DNA of 64,000 nt from Adiantum capillus-veneris (GCA_014529385.2 CM043943.1:155281092-155345091); one strand, 5' to 3'; counted from the stretch's first letter, positions 51,601 to 59,462 are shown. Numbers and translations are program-made. Notes: generated by a model not told the origin, from the sequence alone.

Positions 51601-54462
51601 TGAATATGAGAGATGAAGCTCGGTGAAGTCATGACATAGTCCACTGTACTAGCCCCATGTCTGTGTGGAAAGCATGTGAATCCCCTAGACGAAGGAAAAA
51701 TCTCTAGACCATTAAGTATGGCCAGACCATGCGTGGTTGTCATCTCCATGAGATATCTCCCATACTGTGTGTGCTCTTTATCCTGTGAGTGTCTGTCAAG
51801 TCCCATCTCCGATACATCCATCTCTCTAAGCATCTCCTCCGAGGTATCATAAATTACCGTTTGGGAGTTGGCCGTCCTGGCATTAAAGTCTCCCAAGAGA
51901 ATGATATCTCCATCTCTAGAGAACTCCCATATGTCATCATCAAGTATAGAGAAAGGGGATTGCCCTCTAGGTGAGGTATAGACTGATGTGCTAGGGAGAG
52001 AGAGAGAGAGAGATGAAATGAAATGAAATGTTTTATTAACGTCTTCAAGAGGCCAAAGTGACCTATGAGACCAAAAAGTTACAATTGGTGAATCTGATAC
52101 AATGTTGGGGTACAGAAAATACAAAGAGCTAGAAAAAAAAAAGAAATGATATATTAACGTCTTCAAAAGGCCATAATGACCTATGAGACCAATCCGTTAC
52201 AAACTGATAGAAGAAAGAAAGCTCTATTAAGATTCTTCGGAGGCTTGAGTTGACCTACAGGACAAATCAAATACATCCCATGTAACATTCCACTTCAAGC
52301 AGCGATGCCATGAAGGCATAAAACAAAAATAAAATGCTTCTGAACTCTTAGAACTCATAATAGTTAAAATTACAATGGGGTAAAATGAAAATAGTTGTAT
52401 CTAGATAGGGTGGATTCACTCCTTGAGGAGAGGATACGGAAGTCTCCAGAGATTGCTTTCCCTCCTCTATATACTACCCATTTGCCATTATTCCTTGCTT
52501 CTTAAGCATAGGCACTCTGCTCATCTATTCTTGAGCTGTAGTGGTGTGAACTCATCAGATACCTTTGTCCCTTGCAGAGACTTAAGACTCTTTCATTGTT
52601 ACTATTTTTTCAAATCATGGTACCATCTAGCATCTCTGACTTCATGCAAAAGTTACTTTACCAGATTGTAGTTGATAAGTTTGCTCAAGTTATAGACAAG
52701 CAAATCTCACCCTGAACAGGTCTGCCTGGACAGTAATGCAAGGGGACCCATTGAGGCAAGAGTGTGAGCAAGAAGATGTAAGTGCCTCTACAAGCTCAAA
52801 TAGAGCAAGGCATTAAACGATCAGCAATGACAAGCTTGTGCATAGATTAAGATGGGTACAGTTGCAGGCATAAGACAAACAAAGAAGCAATGAATAACAA
52901 TCAGGTGGGGATCTAGCACTAGCCAAATCCTCTGTTCCTAGTCATTTGCCTTCAAAAGTTTCATAGTCGAGGCATTTGTGTGTATACGATGGCAGTTGAT
53001 ACAAATGGCTCAATAAGGCAACCTTTCTTTTGTCACATTATTTTAATCAACGGTAACAGGGAGTTATCATCTTGAGCCGTCTGATTGCTACAAGTTATAC
53101 TGTCATGCTTCATGTAAATATAATCCTGTGCAAAACAATGTATTAATACTGAGTACGATGCAACTAATACCTGCACAGGCGGAAAGCTCACTTTGCCGAT
53201 ATGGTCCTCCCCCGTAAATCCGAAAATGCCTCTGGCCTACACATACCAGACACAAACATGCCAGTCAAAATCCTCTGCTCAGAAAAGAATAGCATACTCA
53301 GAAAGCCCAATCACCCACTGCAAAATACCTAGAAAAAATGATAAACACAACCAATTAAATGGCCAGTTATAACAGTAAACAGTCAAACTTAAATGACAAT
53401 GACACCTCGAGATCTTGACGGGTTTTGATAATTTACGACAAGCTGAGGTCAAGTAGACATTATGCAATCCTCTCACATTTTCGTGAGGCCTACTATTTGC
53501 ACATATTCCCATGACCCTATTAGTGGCTCGTAGTCTCTCACATCAAGCGGACTAAATTATAAACTCTGCAGTCACCAATTATCGTAGCAAATCAAGCAAA
53601 ATGCATTCCACACCTCGATCTTTTGCCTGGATATATTTAAGAACCTAACAGCTTTTAGACAGCTCAAAAAATGCTCAAGTGAATCAAAGGAGAGTACATC
53701 ATGCATGTGTGACATCTGATTCTCAAGCAAGTATAGGCAATATTGCGATATTACTGTAAAATCCAAAAAACTGAATAGATTGTCCAATTGCTAGGGCAAT
53801 GCACGTAGAGGAGGTTAATGCAAGCTTACTTGATTCAGAGTGACACACTTGGCAATCCTCACCATGTTCTGGTAAAAGTTACTGAAACATGTAAGCACGG
53901 TCAGTTACAAAGCTTTCTTGTGGTAATCAAATGCGTTTGATTCAATGTACCTACCCGCCAACATAATCAAAATCACAAAAAATGAAGGTCCTAGTGATAT
54001 CAAAACCACAAGCAATAATATCTTTCGCATTCTCGCGCGCCAACCGCCTACTTTCTTCCACAGAGATGTTTTTCCAAATGCACTTCTCATCATCTGTGAG
54101 CTGTATAACAAGAGGTACTTTGAAAGCATCTTGCAAGTATCTGTACAGTAAAGCACCATATGTTTACTCTCCTGTAATATAAAACAATAATGATAAATAG
54201 CATTGCTAAATCTTCATCATGCCAACTTTCTATCAGACAACGAATGACCATATAATTCTTCATAGGATACGGTGAATCATAGACCTAACGAACCTTTCAA
54301 ATTGAACTGCACAAAAAATAAGTGAATAAGCGAAGAATTTACTTTGTAAATAAAAATGGTACCAGGTGACCCAAATGCAAGGCCTCCGAGGAAGGTCCCC
54401 TGCCAGTGTAAAGATAAAACTTGTCCCCATTCTCATAACTATCTAGAATTTTGTCGAATTCT
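36879..54462 (-). CDS. TrpRS: Tryptophanyl-tRNA synthetase gene (cytosolic type), six exons visible
   Basis: Six minus-strand exons, all with AG acceptors and GT donors and consistent phase, join into about 201 codons without a stop. They cover the class I synthetase catalytic domain from the HIGH-like motif (LHLGHLVPF) to [12 protein letters not shown]. The enzyme charges tRNA-Trp with tryptophan in the cytosol. The N-terminal exons and the C-terminal exons, including the KMSAS-like loop, are not found in the window. Introns, in transcript order, are 202, 73, 593, 16,026 and 86 bp. It is the only host gene recognised. Confidence 0.93.
37058..37144 (-). CDS. TrpRS: TrpRS exon E
   Basis: The 87-bp exon encodes [18 protein letters not shown] and [11 protein letters not shown]. 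Acceptor CATGCAG and donor GTTGGC are on the minus strand. It is preceded, in transcript order, by the 16-kb LINE-filled intron. Confidence 0.93.
37145..37621. other. TrpRS intron, 3' end, no other feature
   Basis: The stretch between the acceptor of exon E and the oldest LINE relic. No coding sequence or recognisable repeat was seen. Confidence 0.5.
37622..37885 (-). mobile_element. Old LINE 3'-end relic
   Basis: On the minus strand a decayed LINE 3' end is visible: plus-strand AAATGAAATGGAATGAAACA, then CAGAAGGCAAAAATGACCTATAGGACCC, against the consensus order AAATGAAATG, AAAAGGCC, AAAATGACCTATGAGACC. It is more diverged than the neighbouring copies and is followed by the (CA)n run. Confidence 0.65.
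37894..37920. repeat. (CA)n microsatellite at the LINE-3 3' end
   Basis: About 13 CA units stand directly before the LINE-3 tail (AAATGAAATGAAATG). Confidence 0.95.
38049..38416 (-). pseudogene. LINE-3 ORF2 C-terminus
   Basis: The minus strand reads [43 protein letters not shown] and [19 protein letters not shown], homologous to LINE-1 and LINE-2. The upstream codons ([16 protein letters not shown]) end at the LTR insertion near 38416. Confidence 0.85.
38423..40129 (+). mobile_element. Solo LTR of the G family inside LINE-3
   Basis: A 1,707-bp LTR begins TGTCACGAGGACGTGGCAAC and ends CCGGTTTCA. The repeat GGAAAC flanks it (38417-38422 and 40130-40135); the LINE reading is continuous once one copy and the LTR are removed (compare LINE-5 at 49130-49165). 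The shared LTR core is at 39926-39961. No internal element sequence remains, so it arose by LTR-LTR recombination. Confidence 0.93.
40136..42131 (-). pseudogene. LINE-3 reverse transcriptase and linker
   Basis: RT blocks are found in three frames: [20 protein letters not shown] and [19 protein letters not shown] (41549-41902), [21 protein letters not shown] with [12 protein letters not shown] (41105-41422, catalytic YADD changed to YADN) and the linker with [14 protein letters not shown] (40617-41177). The C-terminal zinc finger region is broken near 40140-40330. All point to a dead copy. Confidence 0.88.
42461..43032 (-). repeat. 286-bp tandem duplication within LINE-3 endonuclease
   Basis: The segment GACGGCTATAGATCTCC... 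at 42461-42746 is repeated at 42747-43032 with only a few differences (for example CATTCAGACGG at the junction). It covers the [37 protein letters not shown] part of the endonuclease domain. No LTR or transposon border is seen at the junction. Confidence 0.9.
43033..43626 (-). pseudogene. LINE-3 AP endonuclease, N-terminal half
   Basis: On the minus strand a frame from ATG at 43626 begins [20 protein letters not shown] and contains [14 protein letters not shown], the usual APE-type start (W-N-x-N-G ... E-T). In intact copies GDFNARTA follows (see LINE-4). This ATG lies about 30 bp after the ORF1 stop, so it is the likely ORF2 start. Confidence 0.85.
43657..44280 (-). pseudogene. LINE-3 ORF1 (partial)
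   Basis: The minus strand frame [20 protein letters not shown], then [36 protein letters not shown] and [16 protein letters not shown], is the RRM-like and C-terminal half of ORF1, ending in a stop about 30 bp before ORF2. The 5' part is lost at the LINE-4 junction. Confidence 0.8.
44285..45045 (-). pseudogene. LINE-4 ORF2 C-terminal region, decayed
   Basis: Homology to LINE-1 positions about 28700-29600 is visible nucleotide by nucleotide (for example CATCTCTGGTCCTCATACCCCATGACTC, and AGTGAAAATGCAGGTCCGCTAAAAACC), but frames are broken by several indels and part of the region is deleted near 44790-44850. Confidence 0.7.
45048..46190 (-). pseudogene. LINE-4 reverse transcriptase
   Basis: Frames 45048-45530 and 45546-46115 contain [75 protein letters not shown] and the intact [13 protein letters not shown] stop at about 45543 (TAG) divides them. 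Upstream lies the 42-G run, which reads as polyproline on this strand. Confidence 0.9.
46069..46110. repeat. Homopolymer of 42 G within LINE-4 ORF2
   Basis: Plus-strand run of 42 G. At the same place LINE-5 has CTGGAGGAGGTGAGTGC and LINE-3 CTGGGGGAGGGGATTGC, so it is an expansion of a short G-rich site or a sequencing artefact. Confidence 0.9.
46191..47395 (-). pseudogene. LINE-4 AP endonuclease
   Basis: The minus strand shows [18 protein letters not shown] (frameshifted at 47360), [39 protein letters not shown] followed by LGDFNARTA, and [20 protein letters not shown] with [15 protein letters not shown]. These are the APE-type blocks, including GDFNAR and the conserved VDYV. A CCCCTGAGCCCCGCC direct repeat at about 47151-47180 adds bases. 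It is broken by at least three frameshifts. Confidence 0.85.
47396..48325 (-). pseudogene. LINE-4 ORF1, one stop short of complete
   Basis: A 271-codon frame on the minus strand starts [19 protein letters not shown], continues with a heptad-rich coiled coil (residues about 20-110, e.g. [20 protein letters not shown]), then an RRM-like block ([38 protein letters not shown]) and [20 protein letters not shown] then replaces a codon read as R in LINE-3; the C-terminal ending ([23 protein letters not shown]) follows after a small insertion. ORF1 proteins bind the element RNA; the fold is inferred from pattern only. Confidence 0.8.
48538..48604. repeat. (GA)n microsatellite between LINE-4 and LINE-5
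   Basis: About 33 GA units join the 5' end of LINE-4 (right after CAGCGAAACA) to the 3' tail of LINE-5 (AAATGAAATGAAATG). Confidence 0.95.
49092..50078 (-). pseudogene. LINE-5 ORF2 C-terminal region
   Basis: A 328-codon frame includes [18 protein letters not shown]-like linker, [42 protein letters not shown] and the zinc finger [18 protein letters not shown]. Unlike LINE-1 it is uninterrupted over this length. After about 49100 the frame changes toward the extreme C-terminus (48812-49078). Confidence 0.88.
50085..51125 (-). pseudogene. LINE-5 reverse transcriptase lacking the catalytic box
   Basis: A 346-codon open frame carries [76 protein letters not shown] and [17 protein letters not shown]. 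After RGAQLAGT it continues directly with [16 protein letters not shown]; the segment [16 protein letters not shown] present in LINE-1 is missing by an in-frame 45-bp deletion near 50240. The frame looks intact, but the enzyme cannot be active. Confidence 0.92.
51132..51992 (-). pseudogene. LINE-5 AP endonuclease (partial)
   Basis: The frame reads [65 protein letters not shown] and [10 protein letters not shown], the endonuclease C-terminal two thirds and the linker to RT. The first third is lost at the 5' truncation. A TAG (about 51127) follows the DLY codon. Confidence 0.85.
51993..52012. repeat. (GA)n microsatellite between LINE-5 and LINE-6 tail
   Basis: GGGAGAGAGAGAGAGAGA separates the truncated 5' end of LINE-5 from the next LINE tail GATGAAATGAAATG. 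Confidence 0.9.
52013..52400 (-). mobile_element. Stacked LINE 3' ends (LINE-6, LINE-7 and an older relic)
   Basis: Three LINE 3' ends follow in the same orientation. LINE-6 (52013-52130): ATGAAATGAAATGTTTTATTAACG and AAGTGACCTATGAGACC. LINE-7 (52131-52205): an A-run, GAAATGATATATTAACG, ATAATGACCTATGAGACC. The relic (from 52206): CTCTATTAAGATTCTTCGGAGGC and GTTGACCTACAGGAC. Only 3' untranslated parts remain. Confidence 0.8.
52401..53170. other. TrpRS intron, 5' end, no other feature
   Basis: The unique sequence between the LINE train and the donor of exon D. No coding domain or repeat was recognised on either strand. Confidence 0.5.
53171..53236 (-). CDS. TrpRS: TrpRS exon D
   Basis: The 66-bp exon encodes [18 protein letters not shown] and PPVQ. 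Acceptor is TGTGTAG and donor GTATTA. This donor opens the 16,026-bp intron. Confidence 0.92.
53830..53881 (-). CDS. TrpRS: TrpRS exon C
   Basis: The 52-bp exon completes a Gly codon and encodes [17 protein letters not shown]. Acceptor GTTTCAG and donor GTAAGC. The phase fits exons B and D exactly. Confidence 0.92.
53955..54140 (-). CDS. TrpRS: TrpRS exon B
   Basis: The 186-bp exon encodes [35 protein letters not shown] and [20 protein letters not shown]. The stretch matches eukaryotic TrpRS ([17 protein letters not shown]). Acceptor TGTACAG, donor GTAGGT. Confidence 0.95.
54343..54462 (-). CDS. TrpRS: TrpRS exon A with the HIGH-like motif
   Basis: The 120-bp exon encodes [45 protein letters not shown] is the ATP-binding HIGH-like motif of class I synthetases. 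Acceptor CTCTGCAG; donor GTAAAT. The first base completes a codon begun in an upstream exon that must lie right of this one. Confidence 0.95.
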
Positions 54463-54639
54463 CTGCAGAGAAAGAAAATATCATTAAAAATTCTACTTTT
54501 ACCAAAACAAACTCACACCTATTAATATTATTGAGTTGTTTGTACAGAAAACCAAAAATACAACTATCATTTAGATACCCTTGCTTGTAAAACAAATGAA
54601 GGGGCGAGAAAGGCCCCCCACCCCTCATGAGAAGGCAAG

Positions 54640-55738
54640 GTAGTCTATCCTCCAAACATGACATGCCAATCAGCAGGAATAGCAGCTTCAAACTCTATCA
54701 AACCTGTAGCAACCCCACGTCGGATCCCATACATACTGCTAATGAAATCTGTGGCTAGCAATGAGGGCCTCAGACCATCTATGTAGAGATGCTGCTGGAC
54801 CACTGTCCCATCTAGCCCAATTAATGTAGCTCCGCTCACCAAGTTGCCGGCCCTCTCGGTCCATGACATAGGCGTTCCAAATCAAGGGATGTCTCTCATG
54901 CTCCTCCAAGCATCAAGTCTCTATCGAATCAATGCAAGATGTATAGTCAACCATATCCTCAACAAGCAACGCCCAATGAAACGGATCGTAGAACGCCAAG
55001 AGCGCGTAAAACGAGGAACAGCAGGAAATAAAGCACGGTAAAGAAATTGCTTCCAAGGCTCAGCCCCACGAAACAAACCTCTGACTATGAGCTTGGCAAG
55101 CAATTCGCCACTCTATACCTCCAGATCAATAATGCCCAAATCTCCTTGCTCTTTCAGCATGATAATAGTGCGCCAATGAACTCTAGGTCACGTGCCTCTA
55201 GCGCCATCTGAGACACTTGTGCACCAAGCACCGCAACAGTGACACAACTCTAGGGTATAAAGTCTAACAAGAGGTAGTAACCCAACTGCACAATCACAAG
55301 AACAACCTAATTTACAATCAAAGCTCTACCAACCAAAGATGGACCAATGGCACAACTTTCTCCTAATAGACTACAAGACCAGTGAAAGTTGTCCGAATAT
55401 CCAAGATACTGTAGCGCGCAAGGACTAGACCAGGATGAGAGCTGGTTGGACCAGGGCGAGAGAGGACCAGACGAGCAGGCTGCACATTGCAAGGCAAAGT
55501 AGGCGAAGCTAGGTAAAAACCCAGCTAGCTTCCTCAATTTGTACCTCAACGGAGAGTGAGACTTCAGTTGAGGTCCCACCGGGCGTGCAAAAAATGAGAG
55601 CACCTGTAGCGCGGATAATGTGTCTTGCTCTCTACAGTGGGTGCTCCTCAGTGCAATGTGCGCGACAATCTCACTCAAAACAGACTGAAAACAAAGGAAC
55701 AATAGATAACAACTAATCACACAGAGACACAACAGCAA
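54640..55738 (-). pseudogene. L1-like LINE fragment, reverse transcriptase C-terminal region
   Basis: The minus strand shows, in order, LGYSDNFHWSCSLLGESCAI, GPSLVGRALIVN, KEQGDLGIIDLEV and LLAKLIVRGLFRGAEPWKQF. These follow the order typical of plant L1 ORF2 after the catalytic core (GRA-LI-x-N, GGLGI-x-D, AKL-x-x-RG, PW-x-x-L). Several frames and stops occur. It differs from the LINE-1 to LINE-7 family, so a second LINE lineage is present. It lies just upstream of TrpRS exon A. Confidence 0.65.
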
Positions 55739-56654
55739 ACCAGAACATATGACTCGACTATCTCAAAGAACCGATACAGACTCTAGCGTGGCAGCACACT
55801 CAGCTCCAGCCCAGGACTCACAGGTACAATGGGGGTGTCGAGGCTTAGATGTGCAAGGATGGTGAAGACGTGTTGTGTATCGACTCGCTCCTCTAGACGA
55901 CGACGCTCCACCATATATGAAGAAGATGATCTCTATGACCCAACAGCTACTACTCATGTCCCACCATAAAGAGCCACCAACGGCTCATAAATGTCAGCCA
56001 TCTAAGTCTATCTCCAGACTGAGTGGTGGTGGTGACCTGGCCACGATGTCCACTAGAACCACCGTCGTATCCCTGCCACGTGTCGTTGCCCAGCCTAGAC
56101 AGTCTGTCCAGTGTGAACTAGGCCAGACCAACCGTACTGACCAACCGTACTAACTGTGTGTCCTGTGAAAGTGACATTGTAGCCTGCTACAGGTTGCCCG
56201 CCAAAAGACCGCTCACCGTCCCGGTGAGAGGAAATACTGAAAAACTTGAAAGAAAACCACTAGGTACCGCATCTGTACGTATTTCTTGAAGCAGGTGCTA
56301 GGCCCAACCATGACCTTACATGCCTCAAAAGTGGAGTTAAAAACACTACATTGCTTGCAAACGCCTTAAGCCTTTGAATAGACAGGAACCCAGTATGATT
56401 GCATAGTCCAAGAATCCCAATTGGCAAAACAGACTGAGGCTCCACAGCAAAGAGATATGCTCGGTTGGATCCAGCGCATCTTTATCCTCCATAACCATAG
56501 TGAGAGGAAAATGACCACGTCCACGCTTGCAGATGAAGTTGCTCGAAAAGAGGGATGACCAGAAGCTCGAGTAATACCGCAATTAAGGTTAAGCTCCATC
56601 GTGATGGCAGATCGAAAAGCATTTACTGCAACACGATGGCAACCATGTCCCATG
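55739..56654. other. No recognisable gene
   Basis: Short frames occur on the minus strand (56366-56653 and 56346-56582, e.g. CKRGRGHFPLTMVMEDKDAL), but no family was recognised. It may be more of the element with the retropepsin just to the right. Confidence 0.3.
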
Positions 56655-56920
56655 GCTAGGAGGGGTGGGGATGGCTAGATAGGGGCGAGGGCAGGGAAGG
56701 GGTGGGTAGGGCCGAGGGCAAGAGAGGGGTGGGTAGGGGCGAGTAGGGGTTGGGTAGGGACGAGGGTAGAGAGGGGGTGGGTAGGGGCGAGTAGGGGGAG
56801 GGTAGGGGCAAGGGCAAAGGGAGGGGGTGGGTAGGGGGCGAGGGCAGGGAGGGAGTGGATAGGGGCGAGGCGCAAGAGAGGGGTGGGTAGGGGCGAGTAG
56901 GGGGAGGGCAAGGGTAGTGA
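56655..56920 (+). repeat. G-rich minisatellite
   Basis: About 265 bp of imperfect repeats with units such as GGGTAGGGGCGAG and GGGCGAGGGCAGGGAGG. Many closely spaced runs of three to five G lie on the plus strand, so G-quadruplexes are possible. On the minus strand it reads as Pro-rich (PLPTPLLRLAPIHSLPALAP) in frame with the retropepsin polyprotein to its right. Confidence 0.85.
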
Positions 56921-57562
56921 ATGGTGAGGTTGGAAAGACATAGAGCAGAGAGATATCATGAGCATGAACAGCGAATTTATCAGGCTTGAAATCAACATCT
57001 TTTTGGTTGTATCCCGTCTTGAGGAAGCTCTGCGAAGGGAGTTCGCTAGACACAGAGGAGAGCTTTGTTCTGGTCGGAGAAGCAGACACTGGGGCTGATG
57101 GTGAAGGGGGGTGAACTCCTGTAGAGGGGATTTCTTTCCGCTTCTATGATTCTTCATAGGCTCATCAAATACAAAGGCTTCCACCAAGGGCGCATCAGGA
57201 GTATTCTCTGTGACCTTCAACCTTTGAGCTGGCTCAGGTGGCTCATTAGGTTTAGTTACTGTGGAAACATTGGAAGAGGGTGTAACTTCAAGCAAAGAGT
57301 GAATAGAGACTCCATAACAAGGCATAGATTTGGTAGCATCCAACCACTCCAACAAATCCTCATCTGACCCGTCACGTGGAGTAGCCTGTTCCAATTCAAG
57401 GCTTGTTGCTAGGGACAAAGAACTAAGTTGCACGACGGGATCCATGCCTCCTTCTAGGCAAATTGGTTGCATCCGGGAGCCAGGAGTATGTATCCACATG
57501 GCATCGTTTCCCCAATCATGAAGTGCTTTAGTGTGTCTCAACCATGGTCTACCGATGAGCAA
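56921..57562 (-). pseudogene. Retroelement polyprotein downstream of a protease
   Basis: On the minus strand a frame begins with the protease end LLIGRPWLRHTKALHDW and WGNDAMWIHTPG, followed by an acidic linker without a recognised domain and then the Pro-rich repeat. The (L/I)GRPW-L-x-x-x-x-A-x-x-DW pattern is typical of plant retrotransposon retropepsins. A reverse transcriptase was not found downstream. Confidence 0.6.
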
Positions 57563-57970
57563 GGGAAATCGCCCTACACCTGTGGAAGACGAACCACAAC
57601 AAAATCCAAACTAAAAGTGAAATCTTGTACCTGAAGAGGCACCTTTTCCACTATGCCCACAGGGTATAATGTCTTCTGGTCGCCCAATGTTACTGTGAAA
57701 GGGGCAGGTTGAGTAGGCTGCAGGCCTAAAGCCATCATAGTGAACCCAGGCATCATATTGATGCCAGATCCACAATTACTCCTGAAAATTGCCGACCCAG
57801 GACGGACATTGTCAGGCGAGGGCTTCTATAATCAGTGAGTGGAGCACCGGGATTGGATATCATATAGGACTCTGATGGTCGCACTGGGAGGTGTCCGCCA
57901 CCGACCTGCTCCAGGGTAAAGTGACTGAATAACAGCAAGGGTGTCACTTCTAAAACTCGCATCTAATCGC
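57563..57970 (-). pseudogene. Retropepsin-like protease fragment
   Basis: The minus-strand reading VLGRQFSGVIVDLASI, then NMMPGFTMMALGLQPTQPAP, PFTVTLGDQKTLYPVGIVEK and VPLQVQDFTFSLDFVVVRLP is a retropepsin. The active-site loop after GVIVD, expected as D-S/T-G-(A/S), is read only with frameshifts near 57755. Another shift at 57563-57574 separates it from LLIGRPW. The G2 LTR abuts the fragment at 57987. Confidence 0.65.
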
Positions 57971-57986
57971 AGCATGTCAAGGGGAT

Positions 57987-59462
57987 TGTCACCAGCGTGT
58001 GACTACTATCTATCCTTTTTGTTGATTTCTTTCTTATTATCTATTTACTTTCACTTTTTGGAAACACCCCTTGGGAAATCTAACTGCCCTGCATTGCATA
58101 GCTAGTGTGGAACTGTCCAGAGGGAGTCCAGGCCTGAGGGCAAGAGAGCACTAAGGTTGGACAAGGACTATGGTTAGCCAAGTGGGGTCATTGACTAGCC
58201 ATACTGGAATCCTTTGTTACAGAGGCTACATTTCAGTTCTGGATGTGGCCACAGTGTACAAAGAGGGTCGGATGACCTAGAAAGATACAATGGCAGCATC
58301 TCCTAAAATTTAGGGAACTGCTATTTTGGGACCTGAAAATGTGTTGGCGTCATTACCTCTGGAATGACAAAGGGAACATTTTCTTACTCTGCCGTAAAGT
58401 CAACTGGCCAACCGGTTGGGAGATTTTTAGGCGGCAACCTCGAAACGGGAAAATGCTTGTAAATGTGCCAAGTGGCACCTTCTGGTGCACTTTCCTCATG
58501 CAACAAGAAGTGGCGCTGAATTTGAAGGAGAGAGAGCCTCATTTTCAGATTTTGTCACAGGTTAAGAGCTATGGAGTGCTTGCTTTCCCTCTTATGCACA
58601 GTGCGGTGCCAGGAGTGATGCCCTACACGCTACGCACTGCCCTCTCTCTCCCCTTTGGCAGTATGTTATGCCCCTCTAGTGGGCTCTTCATTTGACCAAT
58701 GTACAGTTGTGTGGGTTCATGCGCAATTGCCAAGGCAAGAGCCTCTTGCACAGGTACTGGATTAGCTAGCGGCTAATCCCCCCGCAGGTACAGGTGAATT
58801 CGGAGAGGTTTCACGCCAAAAATCTCGTCCGATTCAAAGGGCAAGTAGCCCTACAGGTGCGGGAGCTCGAGGACTTGCTACAGATGCGACCGGCACACGA
58901 AATGGAGCCCGAAACAGTAAATTACAGCCTGCTGTGTATTTTTGCAGGTTTAGGGTTTTGGCCCTAAACGGTCCCTAATACCCCCAGGAGGTTCGGGGAC
59001 GCAAGGGGACCGCTGTACAGGTGATCTGGCGCATTTTCGGGGCTGAAAACAGAGAATTCAGCGTGCTGCAGATTCTCGCCAGGTTTTGCAGAGTGCCCGT
59101 ATGCGTCGGGAAGGTCAATCAATGCGTGGAAATACTGACTGTGAAGGGTTCTAGTACAGTTATGCTTCCGAAATCAAGCCAGAACAGTCAAAATTCAGCC
59201 AAGGTTGTGCGGGGCAGCTTGGAAAGAACCACAGCGTTTATTCCCTCTTTTAAATAATAAAGAAATACCGAAAGGGGCGCCTAAGTTAGGGGCCAATCTG
59301 GTGTCGGTCTTCTCATACAGGTGCATTCTAGCATCTGTATCCCATTCCCCTCTCTTGTGTCACTATAGCGCAGGTAAAATAGACGACTAATAATGGGTGA
59401 AAGCTAAATCAAGGTTTGAAGTAAAGTCTAACGCCCTTTTTGGATTGAACAGGCCGGTTTCA
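57987..59462 (+). repeat. G2 5' LTR
   Basis: A 1,476-bp LTR starts TGTCACCAGCGTGTGACTAC and ends GGCCGGTTTCA. It carries GGATTAGC/GCTAATCC (about 58759-58779), GTTTAGGG/CCCTAAAC with a TTTTGG loop (about 58948-58969) and the shared core (59260-59294) preceded by AATAATAAAG. Confidence 0.9.

Larger units (their letters stand above)
48605..51992 (-). mobile_element. LINE-5 (copy c), 5'-truncated in the endonuclease
   Basis: On the minus strand it reads from [20 protein letters not shown] (51990) to the tail at 48605. Its frames are the least damaged of the LINEs: endonuclease 51132-51990, RT 50085-51125 and C-terminal 49092-50078 lie in nearly one reading with TAG stops at about 51127 and 50080. 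The RT catalytic box is deleted. Both ends touch GA repeats. Confidence 0.9.

Noticed and set aside
53279-53787. Minus-strand frames between TrpRS exons C and D
   Set aside because: They fall in the intron, lack synthetase similarity and overlap neither splice-consistent boundary.
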